NCBI GenBank assembly: GCA_937899305.1
Contig: CALDJV010001089.1
Location: 1 to 5,046 of the forward strand
Source: an uncultured Cytophagaceae bacterium
GTDB taxonomy: Bacteria > Bacteroidota > Bacteroidia > Cytophagales > Microscillaceae
Length of the DNA: 5,046 nucleotides
Reading direction: 5' to 3'
A model generated the notes under the pieces. It was given only the letters and a program-made list of their open reading frames with translations. It had not been told where the DNA came from and searched no databases. A program made the position numbers and the translations under genes. This document shows, in pieces, positions 1 to 5,046 of the stretch; position 1 is the stretch's first letter, and each line of letters begins with the position of its first letter.

Positions 1-121
1 GACCGTGGACTATGGACCATCGACTAAACAAAGCTCACTTTTCATTTTACGTTTTACATTTTTCACTTAATTGCTACCAACAAAAAAACTATGGACTATC
101 GACCGTGGACTGTGGACCAAA
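1..121. repeat. Three short arrays of degenerate 7-bp tandem repeats
   Basis: Bases 1-28 are four heptamers (GACCGTG, GACTATG, GACCATC, GACTAAA). Bases 36-70 are five T-rich heptamers (CACTTTT, CATTTTA, CGTTTTA, CATTTTT, CACTTAA). Bases 87-121 are five heptamers of the first type again (AACTATG, GACTATC, GACCGTG, GACTGTG, GACCAAA). The first two arrays share one 7-bp phase, because the linker at 29-35 is itself 7 nt; a 16-nt linker breaks phase before the third. Both GAC-type arrays end alike, GACYAAACAAARCT, so they look like two copies of one element. The period is not a multiple of three and no gene is visible here, so this is non-coding repeat DNA. It lies just past the 3' end of the minus-strand operon and may continue beyond the left edge. 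No function can be assigned; it resembles the heptameric short tandem repeats known from other bacteria. Confidence 0.75.
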
Positions 122-129
122 CAAAACTG

Positions 130-576
130 CTAACTAAAAAAATCCAATACCTTCTGCACCCAATCACGGTCATTTTCTTGAAGCCAAAGTACCTCAAAAC
201 CATATTCTTTGCCCTCTCGAGCAATTTCTTCCATGTTGTCAATCAACAAATCGAAACCAAACAAAGGTGGATACTTCCAGTAACCTTGAAACGCACTCTG
301 AGAGGTACGCAAAGTTGCTTCGTGAATTTGATAATTTACTGCCCCATCAATGGCCAAATCGTATTTGCGAAACAAGTTTTCTATTTTGTCTACCTCCCGA
401 TGAGAAAAAGTATAGACCCAGAGCTCATGACCCGCCTCACGTAGTTGCCGCCAAAGGCCTACAGTGCCCTCTCGGAGTTCTTCAGAGGACAAGTTTTCGT
501 GAACTGCCTGATTTTCAAGGGGGAAGTTGTGGGATTCTCGCACCAAGGTGCCATCTAAATCAAATGCAATTTTCAT
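130..576 (-). CDS. Small HAD-superfamily hydrolase (probable phosphatase)
   Basis: A 148-residue cytoplasmic protein with the core motifs of haloacid-dehalogenase-type phosphatases. Motif I is FDLDGT at residues 5-10, with D6 the expected nucleophile and D8 the acid/base. Motif II is the threonine of WVYTFS (T56). K101 in KYPP is the best candidate for the motif III lysine. Motif IV is FDLLIDN at 108-114, with D113 the expected Mg2+ ligand. The usual second aspartate of motif IV is N114 here, with acidic E116 and E117 nearby. The protein is short, with only about 45 residues between motifs I and II, so it has at most a very small cap. HAD enzymes with little cap often act on large or exposed substrates, but the substrate cannot be inferred. 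The start is the ATG directly before the KIAFDLDGT strand, which is where family members begin. It is the last gene of a three-gene minus-strand operon, 10 nt after the 76-residue gene. No clear terminator follows it. Confidence 0.85.
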   Translation of the reverse strand: MKIAFDLDGTLVRESHNFPLENQAVHENLSSEELREGTVGLWRQLREAGHELWVYTFSHREVDKIENLFRKYDLAIDGAVNYQIHEATLRTSQSAFQGYWKYPPLFGFDLLIDNMEEIAREGKEYGFEVLWLQENDRDWVQKVLDFFS

Positions 577-586
577 GTTTTGGTAT

Positions 587-817
587 TTATATTTCTACGT
601 CTTTTACTTGATCACGTGCTTGTTGAAGTCTTTGTAGATAATTTTCATAAAAAGGTTCAGCCAACTTGGTTGCTAAGATGGCTTCCATATTCCATAAGAC
701 CTGTTGTTCTGCTTGATCTTCGAATAATAGGGGGTGGTTATCTTCATTGAATCTGGCCAAGAACTCAAATAATACAAGGGCTTCATCTTTAGACAGCTCG
801 AGGTTTACTTTTTCCAT
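587..817 (-). CDS. Conserved hypothetical protein, 76 residues
   Basis: A small acidic, probably helical cytoplasmic protein with no signal peptide, membrane segment or cysteine. It reads as two or three amphipathic helices: LSKDEALVLFEFLARFNED near the N-terminus, then DQAEQQVLWNMEAILATKL, then a C-terminal helix with ENYLQRLQQARDQV. From memory, short proteins with the pattern KDEALVLFEwLARFNe...FEDQAEQrVLWnlEa..L.EPF...Y occur in several bacterial phyla, so this appears to be a genuine family of unknown function; I could not check this by search. The gene starts 5 nt after the stop of the upstream cyclase gene and ends 10 nt before the HAD gene, so all three are almost certainly co-transcribed. 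It could be a small accessory protein, but nothing in the sequence shows a partner. Confidence 0.8.
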   Translation of the reverse strand: MEKVNLELSKDEALVLFEFLARFNEDNHPLLFEDQAEQQVLWNMEAILATKLAEPFYENYLQRLQQARDQVKDVEI

Positions 818-822
818 AAATT

Positions 823-1524
823 CTAAGCCTCATTTTCAAAAACTGCCACTGCTCTTACTGGAGATCCAGTTCCACCCCGAATTTTAAGCGGTAATCCAAT
901 GAAACGAAAACGCCCTCGACCCAGTAACAAATGCAAATTAACCATATTCTCGTAATGGGTAAAACCCAGCTCTCCACAAACATGATGTACTTCTTTATTG
1001 GATACCTTGGGCACTCCTGGTGACATGGTTTCTACCCCAAAAGCGGCAATTTTTTGATGACCCAACCAACGAGAGGCCTCCGCAGTAACGCCTGGGCCAT
1101 TGCCCCAATTTTCGGTATTAAAATATTTACGATAGTGATCGGTACAAAGCAACACCGTGTCGCCTGATTTTATGTCCAACCTACTTTGTTGGCAAGCCGC
1201 CTGTATCTCCTTGGAGGTAATCAATTCTCGCAGGCCCTTATGGCGAAAATCAAGGCAAATACCCTCGGTGTAGAACATAGAAAGAGGCATGGTATCAATA
1301 GATTGTGCTTGGTAGGGCTTGGCCATGTGGTTGAGCGCATCTACGTGGGTTCCGGTATGTTCACCCATTTCCAGTTTATAAACTGCGGGCGTTTGGGTAG
1401 TCGGGTTTATTTCGTCGTCCCATTCTTCGTGGGTATTGTGTACGGTCATTTTTACCTGAGGCAGGCTTTTGTATACGGGCATTCCGGCAAAAATTTCCTG
1501 ACTAAGGTCGATGATTTCAGGCAT
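823..1524 (-). CDS. Cyclase family / kynurenine formamidase-like metal-dependent hydrolase
   Basis: A 233-residue protein of the cyclase family (Pfam Cyclase), the fold of bacterial kynurenine formamidase KynB and related amide and ester hydrolases. The N-terminal strand IIDLSQEIFAGMPVY is typical. The hallmark metal-site motif is HTGTHVD at residues 56-62, giving H56, H60 and D62 as ligands, with H66 nearby in DALNHM. The C-terminal half supplies the other expected pair, H180 and E192 (in YENMVNL). Their 12-residue spacing matches what I recall for KynB. The conserved tail FRFIGLPLKIRGGTGSPVRA is also present. At 233 residues it is slightly longer than classical KynB (about 210). The tail fits the wider cyclase group better than true KynB, and no kynurenine pathway genes are adjacent, so the substrate is uncertain and no symbol is given. 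The ATG start places the protein on the usual N-terminus. It is first in the minus-strand operon. Confidence 0.9.
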   Translation of the reverse strand: MPEIIDLSQEIFAGMPVYKSLPQVKMTVHNTHEEWDDEINPTTQTPAVYKLEMGEHTGTHVDALNHMAKPYQAQSIDTMPLSMFYTEGICLDFRHKGLRELITSKEIQAACQQSRLDIKSGDTVLLCTDHYRKYFNTENWGNGPGVTAEASRWLGHQKIAAFGVETMSPGVPKVSNKEVHHVCGELGFTHYENMVNLHLLLGRGRFRFIGLPLKIRGGTGSPVRAVAVFENEA

Positions 1525-1740
1525 AAAGTAATAGTAATTTTTTTTGTAATAACGAAGATGCTTATTTTATCTAATCTAACAAAGTAATCATTACTTGCGT
1601 ACCCATTAGTTAAAAAATCCTGCTCAAAATCAGGCATCCTCAGGTTCAATGACGTATATTTTTTTGATCGAAAAGGAACCTGTATATTATTCCGTGTTTT
1701 AAAAAACTTTATTCACCCACGAACAAAGACCCAACAATCA
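1525..1740. other. Divergent intergenic region between the cyclase operon and the outer-membrane protein gene
   Basis: These 216 AT-rich bases must hold the promoters for both outward-facing transcripts. No perfect TAnnTTTG box with a correctly spaced TTG is visible on either strand. The best minus-strand candidate is TTACTTTG (1580-1587, one mismatch), which overlaps the inverted repeat at 1582-1596. On the plus strand, TTTG at 1663-1666 is followed 18 nt later by the weak TATTATTC (1685-1692). Both promoter assignments are speculative. Confidence 0.4.
1582..1596. promoter_or_regulatory. Perfect inverted repeat, candidate operator
   Basis: AAGTAAT-C-ATTACTT is a perfect dyad with 7-bp arms around one central base, 58-72 bp upstream of the cyclase start codon. 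The half-site with one more base, AAAGTAAT, recurs at 1525-1532, right at that start codon. The dyad overlaps TTACTTTG on the minus strand, the nearest thing to a -7 box for the cyclase operon. A short symmetric site over a promoter is typical of a repressor operator, but no regulator gene lies beside it, so binding is inferred only. Confidence 0.4.
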
Positions 1741-2328
1741 ATGAATTCCCAAAAACCATTTGTTTTTCTGTTACTTTTATTCATTTCATTTTCGGCAGGA
1801 GCCCAAGAAGAAGACGGTTTCTTTTTGCCCATTCGCTATTCTGTAGAGTATGCCACTAGCCAGGAATTCAAGGTAGTAAGCATTGGATTGCATCCTGAAA
1901 TATTTCTGGGAGACGAAATCAGTATTGGGTATAGTCTTCGTTTGGGAGCTACTGCTGGTCTCGATAGTCAGTTTTACATCAATTATCCTCTGGGTGTTTT
2001 ATGGAGTGCAGCGTTATTTCGCAATGCAAATGAAGATAATTACTATTACAACATTCCTTTAGGGTTGTTGGCAGTCCTCATTCCACAACGGATTAGCTAC
2101 CATTTAGAACACACCAATACATTTCGGAGCGAGATTTATCTAGAGCCTTTTGGGGTGGATTACATCGTAAACCGACTCAATCCGCAACCCGTATTGAGTA
2201 CAGGAGTACGACTCAACTTGATGGTCGGGCCGCTGGCCATTTCGCCCTACGGAGGCATTCGCACCGCTTACGATGGTTCGGTATACTTTGCTACTTTTGG
2301 ATTCATGGTGAGTGGGAGTTTTAACTGA
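1741..2328 (+). CDS. Exported protein, probable outer-membrane beta-barrel, function unknown
   Basis: I do not recognise the family. The 195-residue product opens with a clear signal peptide: N-terminal region with K5, a hydrophobic core FVFLLLLFISF at 7-17, and a likely signal peptidase I cut after A21 (SAGA before QEED). There is no lipobox cysteine. The mature part of about 174 residues has no long hydrophobic helix. Instead it has many short stretches of alternating polar and hydrophobic residues rich in Gly, Tyr and Phe, such as ISIGYSLRLGAT, QFYINYPLGVLWSA, GVRLNLMVG and VYFATFGFMVSGSFN, suggesting roughly eight beta-strands. It ends with an aromatic residue next to the last position (F194), as outer-membrane barrels often do. 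It is a lone gene, divergent from the cyclase operon and separated from argS by 212 nt that contain the argS promoter, so it is probably its own transcript. The upstream bases show no Shine-Dalgarno sequence, as usual in this phylum. Confidence 0.75.
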   Translation: MNSQKPFVFLLLLFISFSAGAQEEDGFFLPIRYSVEYATSQEFKVVSIGLHPEIFLGDEISIGYSLRLGATAGLDSQFYINYPLGVLWSAALFRNANEDNYYYNIPLGLLAVLIPQRISYHLEHTNTFRSEIYLEPFGVDYIVNRLNPQPVLSTGVRLNLMVGPLAISPYGGIRTAYDGSVYFATFGFMVSGSFN

Positions 2329-2433
2329 TGACAATGGCCTTGATTATATTACCATAGATCATTTGATGGAAGTAAAATTGAGTCAACCTGTAGGCTTACC
2401 GGAATTCGTATTCCATTGATTAAAACCTTCTTG

Positions 2434-2447
2434 CTCAATTAATTGAG
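2434..2447. promoter_or_regulatory. 14-bp perfect palindrome overlapping the argS -33 box
   Basis: CTCAATTAATTGAG is a perfect palindrome with no central spacer. Its right half contains the TTG at 2443-2445 used as the -33 element of the proposed argS promoter. The half-site AATTGAGT also occurs as a direct repeat at 2376-2383. It could be an operator, but being AT-rich it could also arise by chance. Confidence 0.3.
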
Positions 2448-2473
2448 TATTCACCAATTATTCTATAAATTTG
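2443..2473 (+). promoter_or_regulatory. Bacteroidetes-type promoter for argS
   Basis: TTG at 2443-2445 is followed after exactly 20 nt by TAAATTTG at 2466-2473. This is a full match to the TTG / 19-21 nt / TAnnTTTG promoter described for the primary sigma factor of Bacteroidetes. It predicts a transcription start near 2477-2482 and a 5' leader of about 60 nt before the argS ATG. Confidence 0.65.
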
Positions 2474-2489
2474 CCCGCAAAATTTTTGG

Positions 2490-2512
2490 TGGTAGTGCTT
2501 GGGCACTATCCA
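2490..2512 (+). promoter_or_regulatory. Stem-loop in the argS 5' leader
   Basis: The left arm TGGTAGTGC (2490-2498) pairs with GCACTATCCA (2503-2512) across a TTGG loop. This gives nine base pairs with a single bulged T at 2509. It lies between the predicted transcription start and the argS start codon and has no T-run after it, so it is not a simple terminator. It may affect leader stability or translation. It does not resemble a T-box: it is too short and has no antiterminator. Confidence 0.4.
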
Positions 2513-2540
2513 ACACGCGTAAATTTAAATAACCGAAAAA

Positions 2541-4667
2541 ATGGAGACGACACTGCAAAATGCCCTCAAAGCGGCATTCGAGGAATTGTTTAATCATCAA
2601 GTAGACGAGATAGAATTGCAGCCTACCCGCAAGGAGTTTGAAGGCGCATATACTTTCGTGATGTTTAGCTTCCTGAAAGCAGTGCGGCAAAAGCCAGAAG
2701 AGTTGGGGCAAAAGTTAGGCGATTATTTGGTACAAAACCTACCTGAGGTAAGTGGGTACAATGTAGCCAATAAGGGATTTTTGAATATCTCATTATCCGA
2801 AAAGGTATGGATAGATGCCTTTGCCCAAATGGCCAAGAACGAAAATTTTGGTCAACTACCTGCCCAAAACCAAAAGGTGATGGTAGAGTACTCTTCGCCC
2901 AATACCAACAAGCCTTTGCACTTAGGGCACTTACGAAATAACTTTTTGGGATACTCGGTAGCCAAGATTTTAGAAGCAGCGGGCTACGAGGTAGTCAAAG
3001 CCAACTTGGTAAACGATCGTGGGGTGCATATTTGCAAATCTATGCTGGCGTACGTCAAGTTTGGCCACGGAGAAACTCCAGAATCTTCTGGAACTAAAGG
3101 CGATCACTTGATTGGCAAATACTATGTGGAGTTTGACAAGCGCATGAAAGAGCAGGTGAAGCCGATCTTGGCCCAGGTAGCGCAAGGTGATTTTTCGTTG
3201 TTTACCTCAGCAGAACAGCAAAACATTGTGACCTACCAGACCAAGATTGCCAAAATCCAACAAAGTGTTGAGCAAGAACAAAAGAACCTGCCTGCGCTCA
3301 AAGGGCAATTGTTGGCAAGCTTTGATCAAGACTTTCAGGACTTGTTCAATGAGTGGGAAAACAGTAATTTGATTACCAGCTCCACCTTTAAAAAACACAT
3401 TGATGGGGCCACATTTGGCAAAAAACAAGCCCCTTTGGTCAAGCTCATCCGTAAAATCATCAAGCTTTACAACAGCATTGGCAAAGAAGAAGGCAACATC
3501 AAACAATTGGCCAACAACAAAACCGCGCTCATGGGTGAGGTCACTCAGATGTTGCAAAAATGGGAGGCCAAAGACCCCGACACTATTGCATTGTGGAAAA
3601 AAATGAATGGTTGGGTATACGATGGGTTCAATGCCACTTACAAAGCCATTGGAGTAGACTTTGACCAAATGTATTATGAGTCAGAAACCTATTTGCTAGG
3701 TAAAGAAATCATTGACGATGGGTTGAACCAAGGCCTGTTTTACACCAAGCCCGATGGTTCGGTTTGGTCTAAACTACCTGCTGATGTTTCGCCCAATGAC
3801 AAATTATTGTTGCGTAGCAATGGTACGTCGGTATATATGACCCAAGACTTGGGAACCGCCGATGAAAAATACAAAGACCATCAGATTGATAAATCTATTT
3901 ATGTGATTGGCAACGAGCAAGACTACCACTGTGTGGTATTGTTTCAGATTTTGAAGGACCTTGGCCGACCTTATGCCAAGGGCTTGTATCACTTGTCTTA
4001 TGGAATGGTAGATTTGCCTACGGGTAAAATGAAATCGCGTGAAGGAACGGTGATTGATGCTGATGACTTGTTGTTGGAGGTAAAGAAAACCGCACAAGAT
4101 CGTACCGATGCGTTGGGTAAATTAGAAGGCATGTCTGATGCCGAAAAGGAAGAAATTTACCGTATTATATCTTTGGGCGCACTCAAATACACCCTGCTAC
4201 GAGTAGATCCTAAGAAAAGAATGCTGTTTGATAAAAATGAATCAGTTGATTTTCAGGGGGATGCGGGGCCATTTGTGCAAATGAATTACGTGCGTACCCG
4301 ATCTATTTTGCGTAAAGCGGCTTCGTTGGGAATCGATACAACCAAAGGCTGGCAAGTAGCAGATTTGCATCCTATGGAGAGCGAATTGATTATGCTCTTG
4401 CAACAATACGAGCAAGTAATAGCTGATGCAGCCGGATTAGTAGATCCCAAAATGGGTTACAATCCTTCGCTCATTGCGCAATATGCCTACAATTTGGCCA
4501 AAACTTATAGCCAGTTTTTTGCGGAATGCCCTATTTTGAAAACACCGGATCAGTCGGCCGAAAGCATGGAAAGACGTAAGTTTAGAATTGCACTTTCTAC
4601 TAAAACCGGGGAAGTAATCAAAAAAGCACTCGGCTTGTTGGGGATTGAAGTTCCCGAGAGAATGTAA
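2541..4667 (+). CDS. argS: Arginine--tRNA ligase (arginyl-tRNA synthetase) with an internal insertion
   Basis: This class I aminoacyl-tRNA synthetase charges tRNA-Arg with arginine using ATP in the cytoplasm and is normally essential. The order of parts is: N-terminal tRNA-recognition domain (about 1-90); Rossmann catalytic domain with the HIGH motif as HLGH at 127-130 inside SSPNTNKPLHLGHLRNN; the KMSKS-equivalent loop as GKMKSREG at 495-502; and the DALR-type anticodon-binding domain (about 575-708), ending in the family-typical LLGIEVPERM. The loop lacks the second lysine of KMSKS. K124, just ahead of HLGH, is the residue known to compensate in such ArgRSs, so the active site looks intact. 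At 708 residues it is about 110 longer than typical Bacteroidetes ArgRS, all of it explained by an in-frame segment near residues 207-330. The ATG start aligns with the family N-terminus; the bases before it are A-rich with no Shine-Dalgarno. It has its own promoter upstream and a terminator 24 nt downstream, so it is probably monocistronic. Confidence 0.97.
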   Translation: METTLQNALKAAFEELFNHQVDEIELQPTRKEFEGAYTFVMFSFLKAVRQKPEELGQKLGDYLVQNLPEVSGYNVANKGFLNISLSEKVWIDAFAQMAKNENFGQLPAQNQKVMVEYSSPNTNKPLHLGHLRNNFLGYSVAKILEAAGYEVVKANLVNDRGVHICKSMLAYVKFGHGETPESSGTKGDHLIGKYYVEFDKRMKEQVKPILAQVAQGDFSLFTSAEQQNIVTYQTKIAKIQQSVEQEQKNLPALKGQLLASFDQDFQDLFNEWENSNLITSSTFKKHIDGATFGKKQAPLVKLIRKIIKLYNSIGKEEGNIKQLANNKTALMGEVTQMLQKWEAKDPDTIALWKKMNGWVYDGFNATYKAIGVDFDQMYYESETYLLGKEIIDDGLNQGLFYTKPDGSVWSKLPADVSPNDKLLLRSNGTSVYMTQDLGTADEKYKDHQIDKSIYVIGNEQDYHCVVLFQILKDLGRPYAKGLYHLSYGMVDLPTGKMKSREGTVIDADDLLLEVKKTAQDRTDALGKLEGMSDAEKEEIYRIISLGALKYTLLRVDPKKRMLFDKNESVDFQGDAGPFVQMNYVRTRSILRKAASLGIDTTKGWQVADLHPMESELIMLLQQYEQVIADAAGLVDPKMGYNPSLIAQYAYNLAKTYSQFFAECPILKTPDQSAESMERRKFRIALSTKTGEVIKKALGLLGIEVPERM
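3159..3530 (+). other. Extra segment inserted in the ArgRS catalytic region
   Basis: This covers about residues 207-330 of ArgRS. On either side the protein follows the family closely: GDHLIGKYYVEFDK before it, and MLQKWEAKDPDTIALWKKMN after it. In ordinary Bacteroidetes ArgRS these two blocks are, from memory, about 30 residues apart; here 136 residues separate them. The extra part is polar and probably helical. A Gln/Glu-rich stretch (about 225-250) could form a coiled coil, followed by an aromatic-acidic patch (FDQDFQDLFNEWEN) and then a Lys-rich stretch (about 294-327, with KLIRKIIKLY). There is no stop, frameshift, intein splice motif or nucleic-acid-binding signature that I can name. 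The exact borders are uncertain by about ten residues. Confidence 0.7.
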
Positions 4668-4691
4668 TCAATATTTGTTATCACAATCATT

Positions 4692-4725
4692 AAAAGCTCG
4701 CCATTTGCGGGCTTTTGGTGTTTTT
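4692..4725 (+). terminator. Rho-independent terminator after argS
   Basis: AAAAGCTCGC (4692-4701) pairs with GCGGGCTTTT (4707-4716) over a CATTT loop. This is ten base pairs with one G-U pair, and the T-rich 3' arm is followed by TTTTT at 4721-4725. It begins 24 nt after the argS stop codon and separates argS from the repressor gene. The A-rich 5' arm could also give some termination on the opposite strand. Confidence 0.85.
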
Positions 4726-4763
4726 GGGCGGACAGTTTACCTGACTAACAAGGAAAAACAAAC

Positions 4764-4777
4764 TCTACATTTGTAGA
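4764..4777. promoter_or_regulatory. BlaI/MecI-type operator 1
   Basis: TCTACATTTGTAGA is a perfect dyad, CTACA-TT-TGTAG plus one flanking pair. It matches the TACA/TGTA core known for BlaI and MecI operators. Its TTTG (4770-4773) is also the proposed -33 box of the repressor gene, so bound protein should block RNA polymerase. Confidence 0.7.
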
Positions 4778-4801
4778 ATATAAAATATTACTCTATGTTT
4801 G
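4770..4801 (+). promoter_or_regulatory. Bacteroidetes-type promoter of the BlaI-family gene
   Basis: TTTG at 4770-4773, a 20-nt spacer, and TATGTTTG at 4794-4801 exactly fit the Bacteroidetes -33/-7 consensus. Transcription would start around 4805-4810, about 20 nt before the repressor ATG. The -33 box lies inside operator 1 and the -7 box inside operator 2. Confidence 0.65.
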
Positions 4802-4809
4802 TAGAGTAA
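4788..4809. promoter_or_regulatory. BlaI/MecI-type operator 2
   Basis: The left arm TTACTCTA and right arm TAGAGTAA are perfectly complementary over 8 bp, around a 6-bp centre (TGTTTG). The right half keeps TGTAG; the left half is the diverged CTATG. Its centre is 28 bp from operator 1, and it covers the -7 box. Confidence 0.65.
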
Positions 4810-4810
4810 T

Positions 4811-4826
4811 TTCTAAACTTGTAGAA
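4811..4826. promoter_or_regulatory. BlaI/MecI-type operator 3
   Basis: TTCTAAACTTGTAGAA has six of eight possible pairs and keeps the right half TTGTAGA. Its centre is 20 bp from operator 2. It ends 1 nt before the repressor start codon, so it fills the predicted leader, where a Shine-Dalgarno sequence would otherwise be. Confidence 0.55.
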
Positions 4827-4827
4827 T

Positions 4828-5046
4828 ATGAACCTTAGTAAATCAGAAGAACAGCTGATGCAGTTTCTATGGAAATTAGAAAAAGCATTTATGAAAGACC
4901 TCTTGGCAGCCTATCCCGAACCAAAGCCCGCAACGACTACGGTGGCCACTTTGCTTAAACGAATGATTGACAAAGGATTTGTGGCCTATACAAAGTTTGG
5001 GAATTCCAGAGAGTACTATCCACTGGTCAAAAAGAAAGATTACTTT
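4828..5046 (+). CDS. BlaI/MecI/CopY-family transcriptional repressor (5' part only)
   Basis: The first 73 codons are present and the frame is still open at the window edge. Family members are usually about 120-125 residues, so the C-terminal dimerisation helices are missing. What is seen is the winged-helix DNA-binding domain: helix 1 SKSEEQLMQFLWKLEKA, helix 2 KDLLAAYPEP, recognition helix TTTVATLLKRMIDKGFV (about 37-52), and the wing YTKFGNSREYYPLV. Proteins of this family bind as dimers to TACA/TGTA dyads. In the classical systems they are cleaved when a membrane metalloprotease partner (BlaR1/MecR1, peptidase M56) senses a signal. Three such dyads lie immediately upstream and overlap the promoter, which strongly suggests autorepression. 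A BlaR1/M56-type gene is a common next neighbour in Bacteroidetes and may lie beyond the edge, but that is not visible. The start is the first ATG after operator 3 and gives the family-typical N-terminus. Confidence 0.9.
   Translation, partial: MNLSKSEEQLMQFLWKLEKAFMKDLLAAYPEPKPATTTVATLLKRMIDKGFVAYTKFGNSREYYPLVKKKDYF

Noticed and set aside
91..611. Two plus-strand open frames (91-444 and 267-611) across the HAD gene
   Set aside because: They lie antisense to the well-supported HAD gene, the first starts inside the heptamer repeats, and neither translation shows a recognisable motif.
1186..1587. Plus-strand open frame of 133 codons opposite the cyclase gene
   Set aside because: It is antisense to the cyclase gene, which has a full set of catalytic motifs; the product has no family features.
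1452..1649. Minus-strand open frame of 65 codons upstream of the cyclase
   Set aside because: Its first part looks protein-like (MPDFEQDFLTNGY), but it runs about 70 bases into the cyclase gene in another frame and crosses the likely operator and promoter, so chance is more likely.
2328..2357. Nine-codon ATG frame overlapping the outer-membrane gene's stop codon (TGATG)
   Set aside because: It is too short, with no sign of a leader-peptide function or attenuator next to it.
2401..2414. GGAAT-TCGT-ATTCC hairpin as a terminator for the outer-membrane gene
   Set aside because: It has only five base pairs, is AT-rich, and is not followed by a T-run.
2312..2419. Stop-to-stop open frame of 35 codons after the outer-membrane gene, with a protein-like stretch (DNGLDYITIDHLMEV)
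   Set aside because: It has no good start, is very short, and the upstream barrel protein already ends in a typical C-terminus, so neither a frameshifted extension nor a separate gene can be supported.
3159..3530. Intein or mobile-element origin of the ArgRS insert
   Set aside because: There are no Cys/Ser start and His-Asn end splice residues, no homing-endonuclease motif, no flanking repeats, and base composition does not visibly differ from the rest of argS.
2463..4097. Several long open frames (68-153 codons) in other frames and on the opposite strand within argS
   Set aside because: All overlap the complete argS reading frame and have no motifs of their own; they follow from the codon use of the real gene.

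Overview
The window is chromosomal DNA, most likely from a Bacteroidetes bacterium of the Cytophagales type. Four things point there. The arginyl-tRNA synthetase has the Bacteroidetes-style GKMKSREG signature loop. Start codons lack Shine-Dalgarno sequences. Two clear promoters fit the Bacteroidetes consensus (TTG / about 20 nt / TAnnTTTG) rather than the sigma-70 one. The intergenic DNA is AT-rich with heptamer repeats. The species cannot be fixed from the sequence alone.

Layout. Bases 1-121 are non-coding and hold three short arrays of degenerate 7-bp units: two of a GACYRTS type flanking one of a CAYTTTW type. Bases 130-1524 are a tightly packed minus-strand operon, transcribed right to left: a metal-dependent cyclase/kynurenine-formamidase-like hydrolase, a 76-residue conserved-looking acidic protein, and a small HAD-type phosphatase. 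Gaps between them are only 5 and 10 nt. Bases 1525-1740 are a divergent intergenic region with a perfect 15-bp inverted repeat. Bases 1741-2328 (plus strand) encode an exported, probably outer-membrane beta-barrel protein of unknown function. Bases 2329-2540 carry a well-formed promoter, a palindrome and a leader hairpin ahead of argS (2541-4667). A rho-independent terminator follows argS. The right end carries the first 73 codons of a BlaI/MecI-family repressor, preceded by three operator-like dyads laid over its own promoter.

Working together. Most of the window is ordinary: one essential translation gene, a small metabolic operon and an envelope protein. The two points most worth attention are an in-frame extra segment of roughly 110 residues inside the ArgRS catalytic region, which explains its length of 708 residues against about 600 for the family, and the BlaI-type control region, where the operators, the -33 box and the -7 box occupy the same bases. 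I see no CRISPR array, tRNA, rRNA, insertion sequence or obvious new defence system here.
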